From Streptomyces sp. HPF1205 (GTDB lineage: Bacteria; Actinomycetota; Actinomycetes; Streptomycetales; Streptomycetaceae): a stretch of DNA of 64,000 bases. Shown in pieces: positions 27,531 to 37,584 of the stretch. The stretch spans positions 248,001 through 312,000 of the forward strand of contig NZ_JAINVH010000002.1 in NCBI RefSeq assembly GCF_020400825.1, given 5' to 3'. The position numbers were made by a program, and so were the translations under genes. The notes beneath the pieces are model-generated. The model saw nothing but the letters and a program-made list of their open reading frames with translations. It searched no databases and was not told the origin of the DNA. The first letter of the stretch is position 1. Each line of letters starts with the position of its first letter.

Positions 27531-29287
27531 GCCGCGACGGCACGGGCGGCCGGGGGCGGCCGGCTTCCGCGGACGAGGCCGACCGGGAACTGGACGACGC
27601 CCTCGCCCTGGCCAACGACCGGCGCCCGCCCGAGACCACGAGCCGCAGCGACCCGCTGGCGGTCGCGCTGGCCCTGGGCGAGGACGAGCCCGGGGGGACG
27701 GACGGACCCGCGGGGCGGAACGAATCCGGCCGACCGGGAGGGCCCGCCGGGCGGAGGCCCGGGCGCACCCCGGGGCCGGGGACGCCGGTCAGGGCGCGCC
27801 CCGCTCCACCTGCGGCCCCCGTGCCGTCGGAGGCCACGCCGGCGCCCGACCCGGCGCTCAAGGCGCGCACCCGCGCCCAAGGCACCCGCGCCCAAGGCAC
27901 CCGCGCCCAGGGTGACCGCGCCCAAGGCGGCCGCGCGCCGGGCACGCACGCCGAGGACGCCGGGACCCAAGGCGTCCGTTCCCCGGGCCCAGGCGCCCAC
28001 GGCACGAACAGCCAGGGCGCCGCGACCGGTCGCGCCCATGGCTCACGCCCTCACCACAGCGGCTCCTCCGACATGCCGTGGTCCGAGGCGCGGAGGGTCG
28101 CGCGGACGGCGGGGCGGCTGTTGGGGGCGCGCGTGGAGCCGCTGGGGGAGCGCGCGCTGGGGATGGCGCTGGCACGGCCGCTGGTGGCGCTGACGGACCT
28201 GCCCTCGTTCGACGCCTCGGCGATGGACGGATGGGCGGTCGCAGGACCGGGGCCGTGGCGGCTGACGGGCCAAGCGCTGGCGGGGCAGCGGCCGGCCGGA
28301 CAGCCGCTCCCCGACGGGCACGCGGTTCGGATCGCCACCGGGGCCGTACTGCCGTCCGGGGCGACCGCCGTGGTCAGGAGCGAGCACGGGCGGACCGAGC
28401 GGCGGGCGGACGGGGAGGAGTGGCTGCGGATCGGCGCGCCGCACCTCGCGCCCGCGCCCGGCCAGGAGGTACGGCGGCGCGGACAGGAGTGCCGGGCGGG
28501 CGAGGAACTGCTGGCGGCGGGCACCGTCGTGACGCCGGCGGTGCTGGGGCTGGCGGCGGCGGCCGGGTACGACGAACTGCCGGTCACCGCGCGGCCGACG
28601 GTCGACGTGCTGGTGCTGGGCGACGAGTTGCTGGATCGCGGGCTGCCGCGCGACGGCCGGGTCAGGGACGCGCTCGGCCCGATGCTGCCCTCGTGGCTCC
28701 GGGCGCTCGGCGCCGAAGTGACCGGAGTACGGCGCCTGGTGGACCGGGCCGACGCCTTGGAGGAGGCGGTCACCGGGAGCGGGGCCGACGTGATCGTGAC
28801 GACGGGGGGTACGGCCGGCGGTCCTGTCGACCACGTGCACCCCGTGCTGGCCGCCATCGGCGCGCGGCTGCTGGTCGACGGCGTCGCCGTACGCCCCGGG
28901 CACCCCATGCTGCTGGCCGGGCTCCCCTCCGGGACCGGCCACCTCATCGGGCTGCCGGGCAATCCCCTGGCCGCCGTGTCCGGCGTGCTCACGCTGGCCG
29001 CTCCCCTGCTGCGGACGCTCGCGGGCCGTCCCCTGCCCGCCCCGTACACGGCGCCGCTCACGGCCGATGTGGCCGGGCACCCCACCGACACCCGCCTGGT
29101 GCCGGTGGCCTTCGACGACGATTCGGAGGCCCGGCCCCTGCGTTTCGCCGGACCGGCGATGCTGCGCGGCCTCGCGGCGGCCGACGGCATGGCGGTGATC
29201 CCGCCGGGCGGCGCCCGCGCCGGTGAGGAGACGGCCGTCCTCGACACCGGGGTTCTCGGCGGCCCGGCCTGGTCGGGCGGGGCCTGA
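27527..29287 (+). CDS. moeA: MoeA molybdopterin molybdenumtransferase with long disordered N-terminus
   Basis: 586 residues, against about 400 for usual MoeA. Residues 185-586 are a complete MoeA: DLPSFDASAMDGWAV, RIATGAVLPSGATAVVRSE, VIVTTGGTAGGPVDHV and GLPGNPLAAVSG. MoeA inserts molybdate into adenylylated molybdopterin. The first ~185 residues are low-complexity. Within them, a 15-bp DNA repeat (27869-27928, four units plus a degenerate fifth) encodes TRAQG pentapeptides. The ATG overlaps the DUF6457 stop (ATGA). The N-terminal part may be disordered or prone to strain variation. Confidence 0.9.
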   Translation: MSRDGTGGRGRPASADEADRELDDALALANDRRPPETTSRSDPLAVALALGEDEPGGTDGPAGRNESGRPGGPAGRRPGRTPGPGTPVRARPAPPAAPVPSEATPAPDPALKARTRAQGTRAQGTRAQGDRAQGGRAPGTHAEDAGTQGVRSPGPGAHGTNSQGAATGRAHGSRPHHSGSSDMPWSEARRVARTAGRLLGARVEPLGERALGMALARPLVALTDLPSFDASAMDGWAVAGPGPWRLTGQALAGQRPAGQPLPDGHAVRIATGAVLPSGATAVVRSEHGRTERRADGEEWLRIGAPHLAPAPGQEVRRRGQECRAGEELLAAGTVVTPAVLGLAAAAGYDELPVTARPTVDVLVLGDELLDRGLPRDGRVRDALGPMLPSWLRALGAEVTGVRRLVDRADALEEAVTGSGADVIVTTGGTAGGPVDHVHPVLAAIGARLLVDGVAVRPGHPMLLAGLPSGTGHLIGLPGNPLAAVSGVLTLAAPLLRTLAGRPLPAPYTAPLTADVAGHPTDTRLVPVAFDDDSEARPLRFAGPAMLRGLAAADGMAVIPPGGARAGEETAVLDTGVLGGPAWSGGA

Positions 29288-29645
29288 AACGGCCTGAAAA
29301 CTCCTGACACGGCTGAACCTGAAACGGCCTGAACAGCCTGATACGGGCTGAAACCCGCGGCGGACGGCGCCGGTACGCGGCGCCCGCCGCCTATGTGGCG
29401 GGGCTGCCTGTGCGGCGCCGCTGCACAGGCGTCGCCCGCTGCCCGTACGGCGCCCGTCGCCTATGTGTCGCCCGCTGCCCGTGCAGCGCCCGTCGCCTAT
29501 GTGTCGCCCGTCGCCTTTGCGGCGCCCGGCGCTCGGCGTCCGTGCGCAGGGCGGTCCGTACCGTCCGGAACCGCCCGCCGGGCGTGGGCGGTGCGCGGGC
29601 ATGGCGGCGTTTCGCGGCGCGCGGAGCGGCGGTAACGTCGGCCGC
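29288..29645. other. Repeat-rich gap between moeA and quinone oxidoreductase gene
   Basis: This 358-base stretch has no credible gene. The first 70 bases contain several imperfect copies of CCTGAAACGG or close variants. A 36-bp tandem repeat follows at 29431-29502. Small open frames here read as Ala/Pro-rich shadows of the repeats. TAACGT (29633-29638) is the likely -10 box of the next gene. Confidence 0.6.
29431..29502. repeat. 36-bp tandem repeat, two copies plus a partial third
   Basis: 29431-29466 and 29467-29502 agree at 34 of 36 positions (units begin GTCGCCCGCTGCCCGT and end CGTCGCCTATGT). A degenerate third copy follows from 29503. A looser related copy lies just before 29431. Confidence 0.85.
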
Positions 29646-30602
29646 ATGCGTGCGATCACGATTCCGCGGCCAGGTGGTCCCGAGGCGCTGACCTGGAGCG
29701 AAGTGCCGGATCCGGTGGCAGGGGACGGCGAGGTCGTCGTCGAGGTGGCCGCGACGGCCGTGAACAGGGCGGATCTGCTGCAGCGGCAGGGCTTCTACGA
29801 TCCGCCGCCGGGCGCGTCGCCGTATCCAGGGCTGGAGTGCGCGGGGCGGATCACGGAGGTCGGCAGCGGCGTGACCGGCTGGGCGGTCGGCGACGAGGTG
29901 TGCGCGCTGCTGGCGGGCGGCGGCTACGCGCAGAAGGTGGCGGTTCCGTTCGGCCAGCTCCTGCCCGTCCCCAAGGGAGTCGACCTCGTCACGGCGGCGG
30001 CGCTGCCGGAGGTGACGGCCACCGTGTGGTCGAACGTCTTCATGGTCGCGCACCTGCGGCCCGGCGAAACGCTGCTGGTGCACGGTGGTTCGAGCGGTAT
30101 CGGGACCATGGCGGTGCAGCTCGGCAAGGCGGTGGGCGCCAAGGTCGCGGTCACCGCGGGCAGCGCGGACAAGCTCGCCGTCTGCCGCGACCTTGGCGCC
30201 GACATCCTGATCAACTACCGCGAGCAGGACTTCGCGGAACTCGTCACCGCCGACGTGATCCTCGACATCATGGGCGCGAAGTACCTGGCACGGAACCTGG
30301 ACGCGCTCGCGGTCAACGGCCGCCTCGTCGTCATCGGGCTCCAGGGCGGCGTGAAAGCCGAGTTGGACCTCGGGGCCCTGCTGCGCAAGCGCGCGGCCAT
30401 CGCGGCCACGTCGCTCCGCCCCCGTCCGGCGGCGGAGAAGGCGGCCATCGTGGCGGCCGTTCACGAGCACGTGTGGCCGCTGATCGAGGCGGGGACGGTA
30501 CGGCCGGTGGTCGACCGCGCGCTGCCGGTCGAGAAGGCGGCCGAGGCGCACCGTCTGGTCGAGTCGAGCACGCACGTGGGGAAGGTCCTGCTGACCATGT
30601 GA
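29646..30602 (+). CDS. NAD(P)H:quinone oxidoreductase (PIG3-like, zinc-free MDR)
   Basis: 318 residues of the medium-chain reductase superfamily. The PIG3/QOR signs are NRADLLQRQGFYDPPPGASPYPGLECAG and the nucleotide motif LLVHGGSSGIGTMAVQLGKAVGA. It lacks the zinc-binding cysteines of alcohol dehydrogenases. It probably reduces quinones or enones with NADPH. TAACGT lies 7 nt before the ATG, so the mRNA is probably leaderless. Confidence 0.9.
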   Translation: MRAITIPRPGGPEALTWSEVPDPVAGDGEVVVEVAATAVNRADLLQRQGFYDPPPGASPYPGLECAGRITEVGSGVTGWAVGDEVCALLAGGGYAQKVAVPFGQLLPVPKGVDLVTAAALPEVTATVWSNVFMVAHLRPGETLLVHGGSSGIGTMAVQLGKAVGAKVAVTAGSADKLAVCRDLGADILINYREQDFAELVTADVILDIMGAKYLARNLDALAVNGRLVVIGLQGGVKAELDLGALLRKRAAIAATSLRPRPAAEKAAIVAAVHEHVWPLIEAGTVRPVVDRALPVEKAAEAHRLVESSTHVGKVLLTM

Positions 30603-30635
30603 TCGTGCGGCAAGCGGATCGCGCGACGCACGGAT

Positions 30636-30710
30636 CGTGTGGCCGTTGACCGTGTGGCCGTTGACCGTGTGGCCGTTGACCGCGTGGCCACTCGCCGCGT
30701 GGCCGCGTGC
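30636..30710. repeat. 15-bp tandem repeat, three perfect and two degenerate units
   Basis: CGTGTGGCCGTTGAC occurs three times (30636-30680). Two degenerate copies follow (CGCGTGGCCACTCGC and CGCGTGGCCGCGTGC) to 30710. It lies between the quinone oxidoreductase stop and the Pro-rich protein gene. Confidence 0.9.
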
Positions 30711-30774
30711 CGGCGATCCGCCCCCGCCCGGGATGCCGGAAATGTCGCATCGTGTGACGCTGTAGGCACACAGG

Positions 30775-31866
30775 GTGCGGCGGAAGGCGGAGCGCGTGCG
30801 GTGGCCAGCGGGAAGTCGGAACGTCATACGTACCGCGGTCCGCTCCACCGCACCGGCCGTGCTCCTGACGGCACTTGCGGTCCCGTCGGCGGCCGCGTCC
30901 ACCGCGTCCACCGCGTCCACCGCGTCCGTCCCGTCGTACGCGACCACCGAGACCACGGCGACCACCGCCGCCACCACAGCGACCACCGCCGCCCCCGCGT
31001 CCCGTGCGGCAGCGGCATCCCCCGCGTCCACCGCCCCCGCGGGGCCCCTCCCAGATTTCGCCCCCCTCTCGCTCCCCGCCGCCCCCGCCGCCCCCGCGGA
31101 CGTGGGCGCGCGCCTACCGCCGCCGCAGGCCGCGCCGCCCGCTCGGCCGGGTCCCGGCGGGGGCACGGGATCAGGGCCCGGCTCGGGGGGCGGACCCGGC
31201 CCGCAGCGTCAGCCGACGCCCGCCGCGCCGCAAGGACCCGCACCACCACCGGTCACGAAGCCGCCACCCGGCCGGGCACCCGACGGCCACGGCCCACCGC
31301 CGTACCCCACCGCGACCGCGCCACCGCCCGTGAGGAAGCCGGGACCGGCGCCGCGTCCCACCGCACCGGCGACCGGGCCGAAGAAGCCCGGGAAGCCCGG
31401 GAAGCCCGGGATACCCGAGAAGCCCGTGCCGGCGCCCACCGAGGGCGGCCCGCTCCACCCGCCGCCGCCCGGCCCCGTCCCGTACGTGCCGCCGCGCCTG
31501 GGCAGGACCGACCGGCAGGACCCGAGGTCGCGCCCGACCGGCCCGGGCCCCGACGGGTACGAGCTCGTCCACCGGTTCGGCCGCGGCGGCCGCGCCCCCT
31601 CCCTCCTGCCGGACGAGGACGACGGAGCCGTCGCGAGTGCGCCGGGAGCCTCGCCGTCCGGACCGGTCGCGGGCGGAGGACAGGGCCAGGACGTGGGGCG
31701 TGGGCAGGGGGAGGGGCAGGGGCGGGGCCAGGGAGTGGATCAGGGCGGTGACTCCGACGGCGGGTACGGGCCGCGCGGGGCGCTGCGGGTTCTGCCGCTC
31801 GGGGCCGGGATGGCACTGCTGGGCCTGGGGCTGGGGTTCCTGGCGATACGGATGCGGCGGCCGTGA
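30775..31866 (+). CDS. Proline-rich secreted protein with C-terminal membrane anchor
   Basis: 363 residues from a GTG. An N-terminal signal peptide (VIRTAVRSTAPAVLLTALAVPSAAAS) is followed by Ser/Thr/Ala repeats, then a long Pro/Gly-rich extracellular stretch with KPGKPGKPG and PPPPGPVP tracts. A DGYELVHRFGRGGRAPSLLPDEDD segment follows, then Gly/Gln repeats. A C-terminal membrane helix (LPLGAGMALLGLGLGFLAI) ends in RMRRP. The design is that of a cell-wall-spanning surface protein. No enzymatic domain is visible. A GTG at 30796 is an alternative start. It is probably transcribed alone. Confidence 0.7.
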   Translation: MRRKAERVRWPAGSRNVIRTAVRSTAPAVLLTALAVPSAAASTASTASTASVPSYATTETTATTAATTATTAAPASRAAAASPASTAPAGPLPDFAPLSLPAAPAAPADVGARLPPPQAAPPARPGPGGGTGSGPGSGGGPGPQRQPTPAAPQGPAPPPVTKPPPGRAPDGHGPPPYPTATAPPPVRKPGPAPRPTAPATGPKKPGKPGKPGIPEKPVPAPTEGGPLHPPPPGPVPYVPPRLGRTDRQDPRSRPTGPGPDGYELVHRFGRGGRAPSLLPDEDDGAVASAPGASPSGPVAGGGQGQDVGRGQGEGQGRGQGVDQGGDSDGGYGPRGALRVLPLGAGMALLGLGLGFLAIRMRRP

Positions 31867-31963
31867 CGTCCTCTCGTGCGACCGTATGACCGTATGTACG
31901 GGTGCGTACGCGGAGTCGACCCGCCGCTCGGGGTCCGGGGGCGGGTGCGGGACAATGGGCCGT

Positions 31964-32557
31964 ATGGAGATGCCGATGAACGAACGGTCGCCGGAGGACC
32001 CGCACAACCCGCAGGACCTGCAGTCCTCGCAGAATCCGCAGGTGCTGGTGGTCGGCCCGGACGGGATGGCCCTCGGCGGGGGAGCCGGCGGAACCGGGGG
32101 CGAGGGCGAGGAGCCCCGCGAGATCCCCGTGACGGAGATGGTCGAGCAGCCGGCGAAGGTCATGCGCATCGGGAGCATGATCAAGCAGCTCCTGGAGGAA
32201 GTGCGGGCGGCGCCTCTCGACGAGGCCAGCCGGGTGCGGCTGAAGGAGATCCACGCCAGTTCCGTCAAGGAGCTGGAGGCCGGCCTGGCGCCGGAGCTGG
32301 TGGAGGAGCTGGAGCGGCTTTCGCTGCCGTTCACCGAGGAGAACGTGCCGAGCGAGGCCGAGTTGCGGATCGCCCAGGCCCAGCTCGTGGGCTGGCTCGA
32401 AGGGCTCTTCCACGGCATCCAGACGGCGCTGTTCGCCCAGCAGATGGCGGCCCGCGCCCAACTGGAGCAGATGCGCCGCGCCCTTCCGCCCGGCGCCCTC
32501 GGGGGCGACGAGGAGCAGCCCGGCCGCCCGGGCGCGCGCTCGGGCCCGTACCTCTGA
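31964..32557 (+). CDS. bpa: Bacterial proteasome activator Bpa (PafE)
   Basis: 197 residues, family DUF2587. The helical core (about 55-165) has VTEMVEQPAKVMRIGSMIKQLLEEV, LDEASRVRLKEIHASSVKELE and FTEENVPSEAELRIAQAQLVGWLEGLFHGIQTALF. The C-terminus is GPYL, matching the GQYL-type motif that docks into the 20S proteasome and opens its gate without ATP. Bpa forms a dodecameric ring and feeds unfolded proteins to the proteasome. GACAAT (31951-31956), 7 nt before the ATG at 31964, suggests a leaderless mRNA; an ATG at 31955 is in frame. Confidence 0.92.
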   Translation: MEMPMNERSPEDPHNPQDLQSSQNPQVLVVGPDGMALGGGAGGTGGEGEEPREIPVTEMVEQPAKVMRIGSMIKQLLEEVRAAPLDEASRVRLKEIHASSVKELEAGLAPELVEELERLSLPFTEENVPSEAELRIAQAQLVGWLEGLFHGIQTALFAQQMAARAQLEQMRRALPPGALGGDEEQPGRPGARSGPYL

Positions 32558-32581
32558 CCCCGCGACCCCCTCGACGCCGAA

Positions 32582-32611
32582 CCGCCGGCCGCCCCCGAGG
32601 GCGGCCGGCGG
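32582..32611. terminator. Bidirectional terminator between bpa and kinase gene
   Basis: A perfect 13-bp stem pairs CCGCCGGCCGCCC (32582-32594) with GGGCGGCCGGCGG (32599-32611) around a CCGA loop. It sits between convergent genes. Confidence 0.9.
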
Positions 32612-32638
32612 CTTCGTATCAGGGAGAACCCCGCCCGG

Positions 32639-34333
32639 TCAGGACGACGCCTTGCCCGTGGACACCCAGATGGTGATCGGCGGGGAGGTCTTCGGGTCGT
32701 AGTTGTCCAGGTACTTCGGGCTCTGGTTGATCACCGCGCCCTTGCCCCACATCTGCTCGTTCACCCGCACCGTCTTGTACTTCCAGTGAGCGGCGTTCAT
32801 GCAGGCGATGACCGAGTCGCTGGCGAGGTGGCTGAAGTCCGGCATCGTCATCTCGTCCGGCTTGCCCGGGTTGATCAGCTCGTTGTGCGCCTCGGTGCAC
32901 TTCGACGGGTCGATGGTGCGGCTCTCGTCGCCCATGACGACATTGGGTGCGCTGGGCGGCTGGGCGGTCGCGGTGGCGGTCGTCGTCGGGCTCACGGGCG
33001 CGGTGGAGTGGCCGCCGCCGCCCGCGTTGTCGCCGGAGTGCTTGCCCCGGGTCGCGGCGACGGCGATCACCACGATGACGGCGACAGCCGCGACCGCGGC
33101 GATGGCGCCCACGATCAGCCCGGTGTTGGAGCGGCCACCGCCGCCGGAGGGGCCGGACGGGCGCCGCGGTGGCACGCCCACCGAGGGCACCGGCGGCACC
33201 GGTGTCCGCGCGACGTTGTACGCGGGGGTCGGCGGCGGCGTCGGGGCGGCGCCCTGCTGGGGGTAGCCGTAGGACGGCGGCGGCGGGGTGCCGGGGGCGT
33301 AGGGGCCGGGCGTCGAGGGCGCGTACGGCGTCTGGATCTGCGGCGGCGGGGTCCGCACCTGGCCCTGCACGGGCGGGAAGACCGAGGCGGCGACGCCCTC
33401 GCCGCGGCTGGTGACCGCCCCCGGGTCGGAGATCACCGGCATGGTGCCGCGCGCGGTCGCGGCCAGCACCCGGTCGGCCTCGTCGTGCATGGCGTCGGCG
33501 GTCGGGAACCGCTCGGCGGGGTTCTTGCGCAGCGCCCGCGCGACCAGCGCGTCCACGGCCGGCCCGAGCGCGCGGTTGAACCGGGACGGGGCAGGCGGGG
33601 TCTCCTGGACGTGCTGGTACGCCATCGCCAGCGGCGAGTCCGCGTCGAACGGCAGCCGGCCGGTGAGGAGTTCGAACAGCATGCAGCCGACCGAGTACAG
33701 GTCGGACCGCTCGTCCACGCCCCGCCCCAGCGCCTGCTCGGGCGAGAGGTACTGCGGGGTGCCGACCACCATGCCGGTCTGGGTCATGGAGGTGACGCCG
33801 GACTGCATGGCGCGCGCGATGCCGAAGTCCATGACCTTGACGACGCCGCGCTTGGTGACCATCACGTTGCCCGGCTTGATGTCCCGGTGCACCAGGCCCA
33901 TCTCGTGGCTGACCGCGAGCGCCGCCAGCACGTCGCCTGTGATCTTCAGCGCCTTGTCGGCGGGCATCGCCCCGTACTGCGCGATGTCCGCGGCCAGGAC
34001 GTCGCCGAGCGGCTTGCCCTCGACGTACTCCATGACGATGTACGGGACGAGCCGGCCCTCGATCTCGTCCTCGCCGGAGTCGAAGACGGAGACGATGTTG
34101 GTGTGGTTGAGTTTGGCCACGGACTGGGCCTCGCGGCGGAACCGCTCGCGGAAGGACTGCTCGCTGCCGAGGTTGGTGTGCAGGGTCTTGACGGCGACGG
34201 GACGGTCGAGCACCTTGTCATGTGCCAGGTGCACGGAGGCCATGCCGCCCTGGCCGAGCAGGTCGCGCAGGACGTAGCGCCCGCCGCCGACCGAGCGTCC
34301 CGTGTACCCGCCCTGCGTGGCGTCCCCGCTCAT
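32639..34333 (-). CDS. Membrane Ser/Thr protein kinase with one PASTA-like domain
   Basis: 564 residues beginning MSGDATQGGYTGRSV. The Hanks kinase domain (about 18-280) has LGQGGMASVH, the ATP lysine in VAVKTLH, HRDIKPGNVM, DFGIARA and YLSPEQA. A Pro-rich juxtamembrane linker follows (about 315-415). A membrane helix (LIVGAIAAVAAVAVIVVIAVA) leads to an extracellular domain. Its C-terminal 70 residues (MPDFSHLASDSVIACMNAAHW to ITIWVSTGK) resemble a PASTA module. Such kinases sense the cell wall. A longer frame to 34354 is less likely. It is divergent from a second kinase. Confidence 0.92.
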   Translation of the reverse strand: MSGDATQGGYTGRSVGGGRYVLRDLLGQGGMASVHLAHDKVLDRPVAVKTLHTNLGSEQSFRERFRREAQSVAKLNHTNIVSVFDSGEDEIEGRLVPYIVMEYVEGKPLGDVLAADIAQYGAMPADKALKITGDVLAALAVSHEMGLVHRDIKPGNVMVTKRGVVKVMDFGIARAMQSGVTSMTQTGMVVGTPQYLSPEQALGRGVDERSDLYSVGCMLFELLTGRLPFDADSPLAMAYQHVQETPPAPSRFNRALGPAVDALVARALRKNPAERFPTADAMHDEADRVLAATARGTMPVISDPGAVTSRGEGVAASVFPPVQGQVRTPPPQIQTPYAPSTPGPYAPGTPPPPSYGYPQQGAAPTPPPTPAYNVARTPVPPVPSVGVPPRRPSGPSGGGGRSNTGLIVGAIAAVAAVAVIVVIAVAATRGKHSGDNAGGGGHSTAPVSPTTTATATAQPPSAPNVVMGDESRTIDPSKCTEAHNELINPGKPDEMTMPDFSHLASDSVIACMNAAHWKYKTVRVNEQMWGKGAVINQSPKYLDNYDPKTSPPITIWVSTGKASS

Positions 34334-34361
34334 CAGTACCGCTACCCCCGTCAACGAAAAC

Positions 34362-34380
34362 AGGGGCCTGCGCGGCCCCT
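34362..34380. promoter_or_regulatory. Hairpin in the region between the two kinase genes
   Basis: AGGGGCC (34362-34368) pairs with GGCCCCT (34374-34380) around TGCGC. It lies 29 nt upstream of the left kinase start, so it may form in that mRNA's leader or mark a protein site. Confidence 0.45.
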
Positions 34381-34629
34381 AGCCTGCCCGCCAAGTCTGG
34401 CTGATCGCGCGAGCACGTCAAGTTCGTTGACCATCTCGTCACCTGAAACGCATCGTCCGCGCACAATGCGCTGACCCCCCCGCGTCCGGCCGCCCGACTT
34501 CCCTGCCGGGGACGGCGGTAACCCGAAAAGCGGTACGGTGGCCGGGACCGAAGCACGGCACCCTGGCGTGCGCAGCCCCCTCTCACCCCCCCGTGCACCG
34601 CGTACGGGGACGAACGACGGCGAGGACTG

Positions 34630-36240
<1,611 letters not shown>

Positions 36241-36552
36241 CGCACGAAGGGCGCCCCGAAAGGCACGCGGCAAGTGGTGCGGCCCCCGGCAACGGCCCGC
36301 ACCCTTTACGGCGGGTGGCCGCGGGGCGCCTGATGCGCGGCCGGCCGCGCCATAGGGGCGCGGGGAACTGCGCGAGCAACCCAAGGAGCGCGGGCACCCG
36401 GCAACGGCCCGCACCCTTTACGGCGGGTGGCCGCGGACCGGACGTGGACGATCGCGCGCCCCCGGCAACGGACCGCACCCCTTACGGCGGGTGGCCGTGA
36501 CCAGCCCAAGCCGGAAGTGCCCGCACATACGGAGGAGCCCGGCTCCGGCGCC
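36241..36552. other. Gap after the kinase gene filled by repeats
   Basis: 312 bases between the convergent kinase and phosphotransferase genes. It contains three 40-bp direct repeats and a 16-bp perfect palindrome, and no gene. Confidence 0.7.
36285..36500. repeat. Three 40-bp interspersed repeats with a central palindrome
   Basis: The 40-bp units are at 36285-36324, 36397-36436 and 36461-36500 (beginning CCCGGCAACGG and containing TTTACGGCGGGTGGCCG or a variant). The first two are identical and the third has a few changes. Each can form a short CCCGC...GCGGG hairpin. Between copies 1 and 2 lies a perfect 16-bp palindrome, GCGCGGCCGGCCGCGC (36335-36350), followed by GGGGCGCGGGGAACTGCGCG. That segment resembles an intergenic repeat common in Streptomyces genomes. 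Confidence 0.9.
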
Positions 36553-37584
36553 CTACTCCGTAAAGGCGTCCAGCACCGCCCCGTACTCGCGCGTCCACCA
36601 CACGGCGAGGGCGGAGGCGGCAGGGAAGAGGGGGTCGGAGCGCCGGTCGAGCCGTTCGTAGCGCCAGTCGAGCATCCAGAAGTCGTTGAGGCGCTCCCAC
36701 CACACGCGGTGGACGGCGGCGGCCATCTCCGCGGGGGACGCGGCGGCGGCGCGGCGGTAGGCGCGGGCGTAGGCACGTACCTTCGGCAGGGCGAGGCGGC
36801 CGTCCACGGGGTGGACGAAGAAGATCGCGGCGGCCCGGACCGCCTCCTCGGCGCGGGGGCGCACCCCGAGCCGGTCCCAGTCGACGATCGCGGCGGGCTC
36901 GTCGCCTCGGTAGAGCAGGTTCAGCGGGTGGAAGTCGCCGTGCACCCAGCCGTTGACCGCGCCGACGGCGTCCGGCGGGCGGTGGTGGGCGTACTGCCGC
37001 AGCAGCGCCCGGCGTTCGAGCAGCCGGTGCTCGGCCAGCGCGTCGAAGGCGGCGTCCAGGGCGTCGTAGGGCCGGTGCCGGCGCACGAGCGCGAGCAGCC
37101 GCGCGATGCGGTCGTACGTGCGCGACGGGTGCGCGCTCGGGTGGCGCACGGCGTACGGGGGCGGCTGCACGCGCGCCAGCGCGGTGTGCACCGTGCCGAG
37201 CAGCGTGCCGAGCCGGCCGGACTGCGCCTCGCTGAGGTCGGTTCCCTCGCGGTGGCGGCCGTCGATCCACGGGAAGAGGGCGTAACCGTATCCGCCGGAC
37301 ACCGTGACCGTGCGTCCGCGGGCGTCCGGCAGCGGCGCGGCGGCCGGGACGCCGAGCCGCGCCAGGGCCTGGGTGGCGCGGTGCTGGCGGACGATGGTCC
37401 GGGGGGCGGCGGTGTCCGGGGCGAGGTACTGCTTGAGGAAGAACCGCCCCCGGGTGGTGGTGAGCCGCCACCCCTGATTGAGCAGTCCCAGCGGGACGGG
37501 TTCGCAGGTCAGCGGGGAACCCATGGCCTCGTAGCGGAGCAGGAGCGCGGTCGGCACCGGGGGCTTCGTCGCGGTGCCCGTCAC
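36553..37584 (-). CDS. Aminoglycoside phosphotransferase-fold kinase (CotS/HSK2-like)
   Basis: 343 residues. The APH fold is indicated by the Brenner motif VHGDFHPLNLLYRG with the catalytic aspartate and by the metal-binding IVDWDRLGVRP. N-terminal lines RFFLKQYLAPDTAAPRTIVRQH include the ATP lysine. Such proteins phosphorylate small hydroxylated molecules such as homoserine, choline, sugars or antibiotics. The substrate cannot be inferred. The GTG at 37584 lacks a clear ribosome site, so a start a few codons inside is possible. Confidence 0.85.
   Translation of the reverse strand: MTGTATKPPVPTALLLRYEAMGSPLTCEPVPLGLLNQGWRLTTTRGRFFLKQYLAPDTAAPRTIVRQHRATQALARLGVPAAAPLPDARGRTVTVSGGYGYALFPWIDGRHREGTDLSEAQSGRLGTLLGTVHTALARVQPPPYAVRHPSAHPSRTYDRIARLLALVRRHRPYDALDAAFDALAEHRLLERRALLRQYAHHRPPDAVGAVNGWVHGDFHPLNLLYRGDEPAAIVDWDRLGVRPRAEEAVRAAAIFFVHPVDGRLALPKVRAYARAYRRAAAASPAEMAAAVHRVWWERLNDFWMLDWRYERLDRRSDPLFPAASALAVWWTREYGAVLDAFTE

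Noticed and set aside
29393..29635. 80-residue Ala/Pro-rich ORF
   Set aside because: It is created by the 36-bp repeat and has no start signals or conservation signs.
36285..36500. CRISPR-like array
   Set aside because: Only three repeats with spacers of unequal length (72 and 24 bases), no cas genes nearby, and the repeat type fits intergenic elements.
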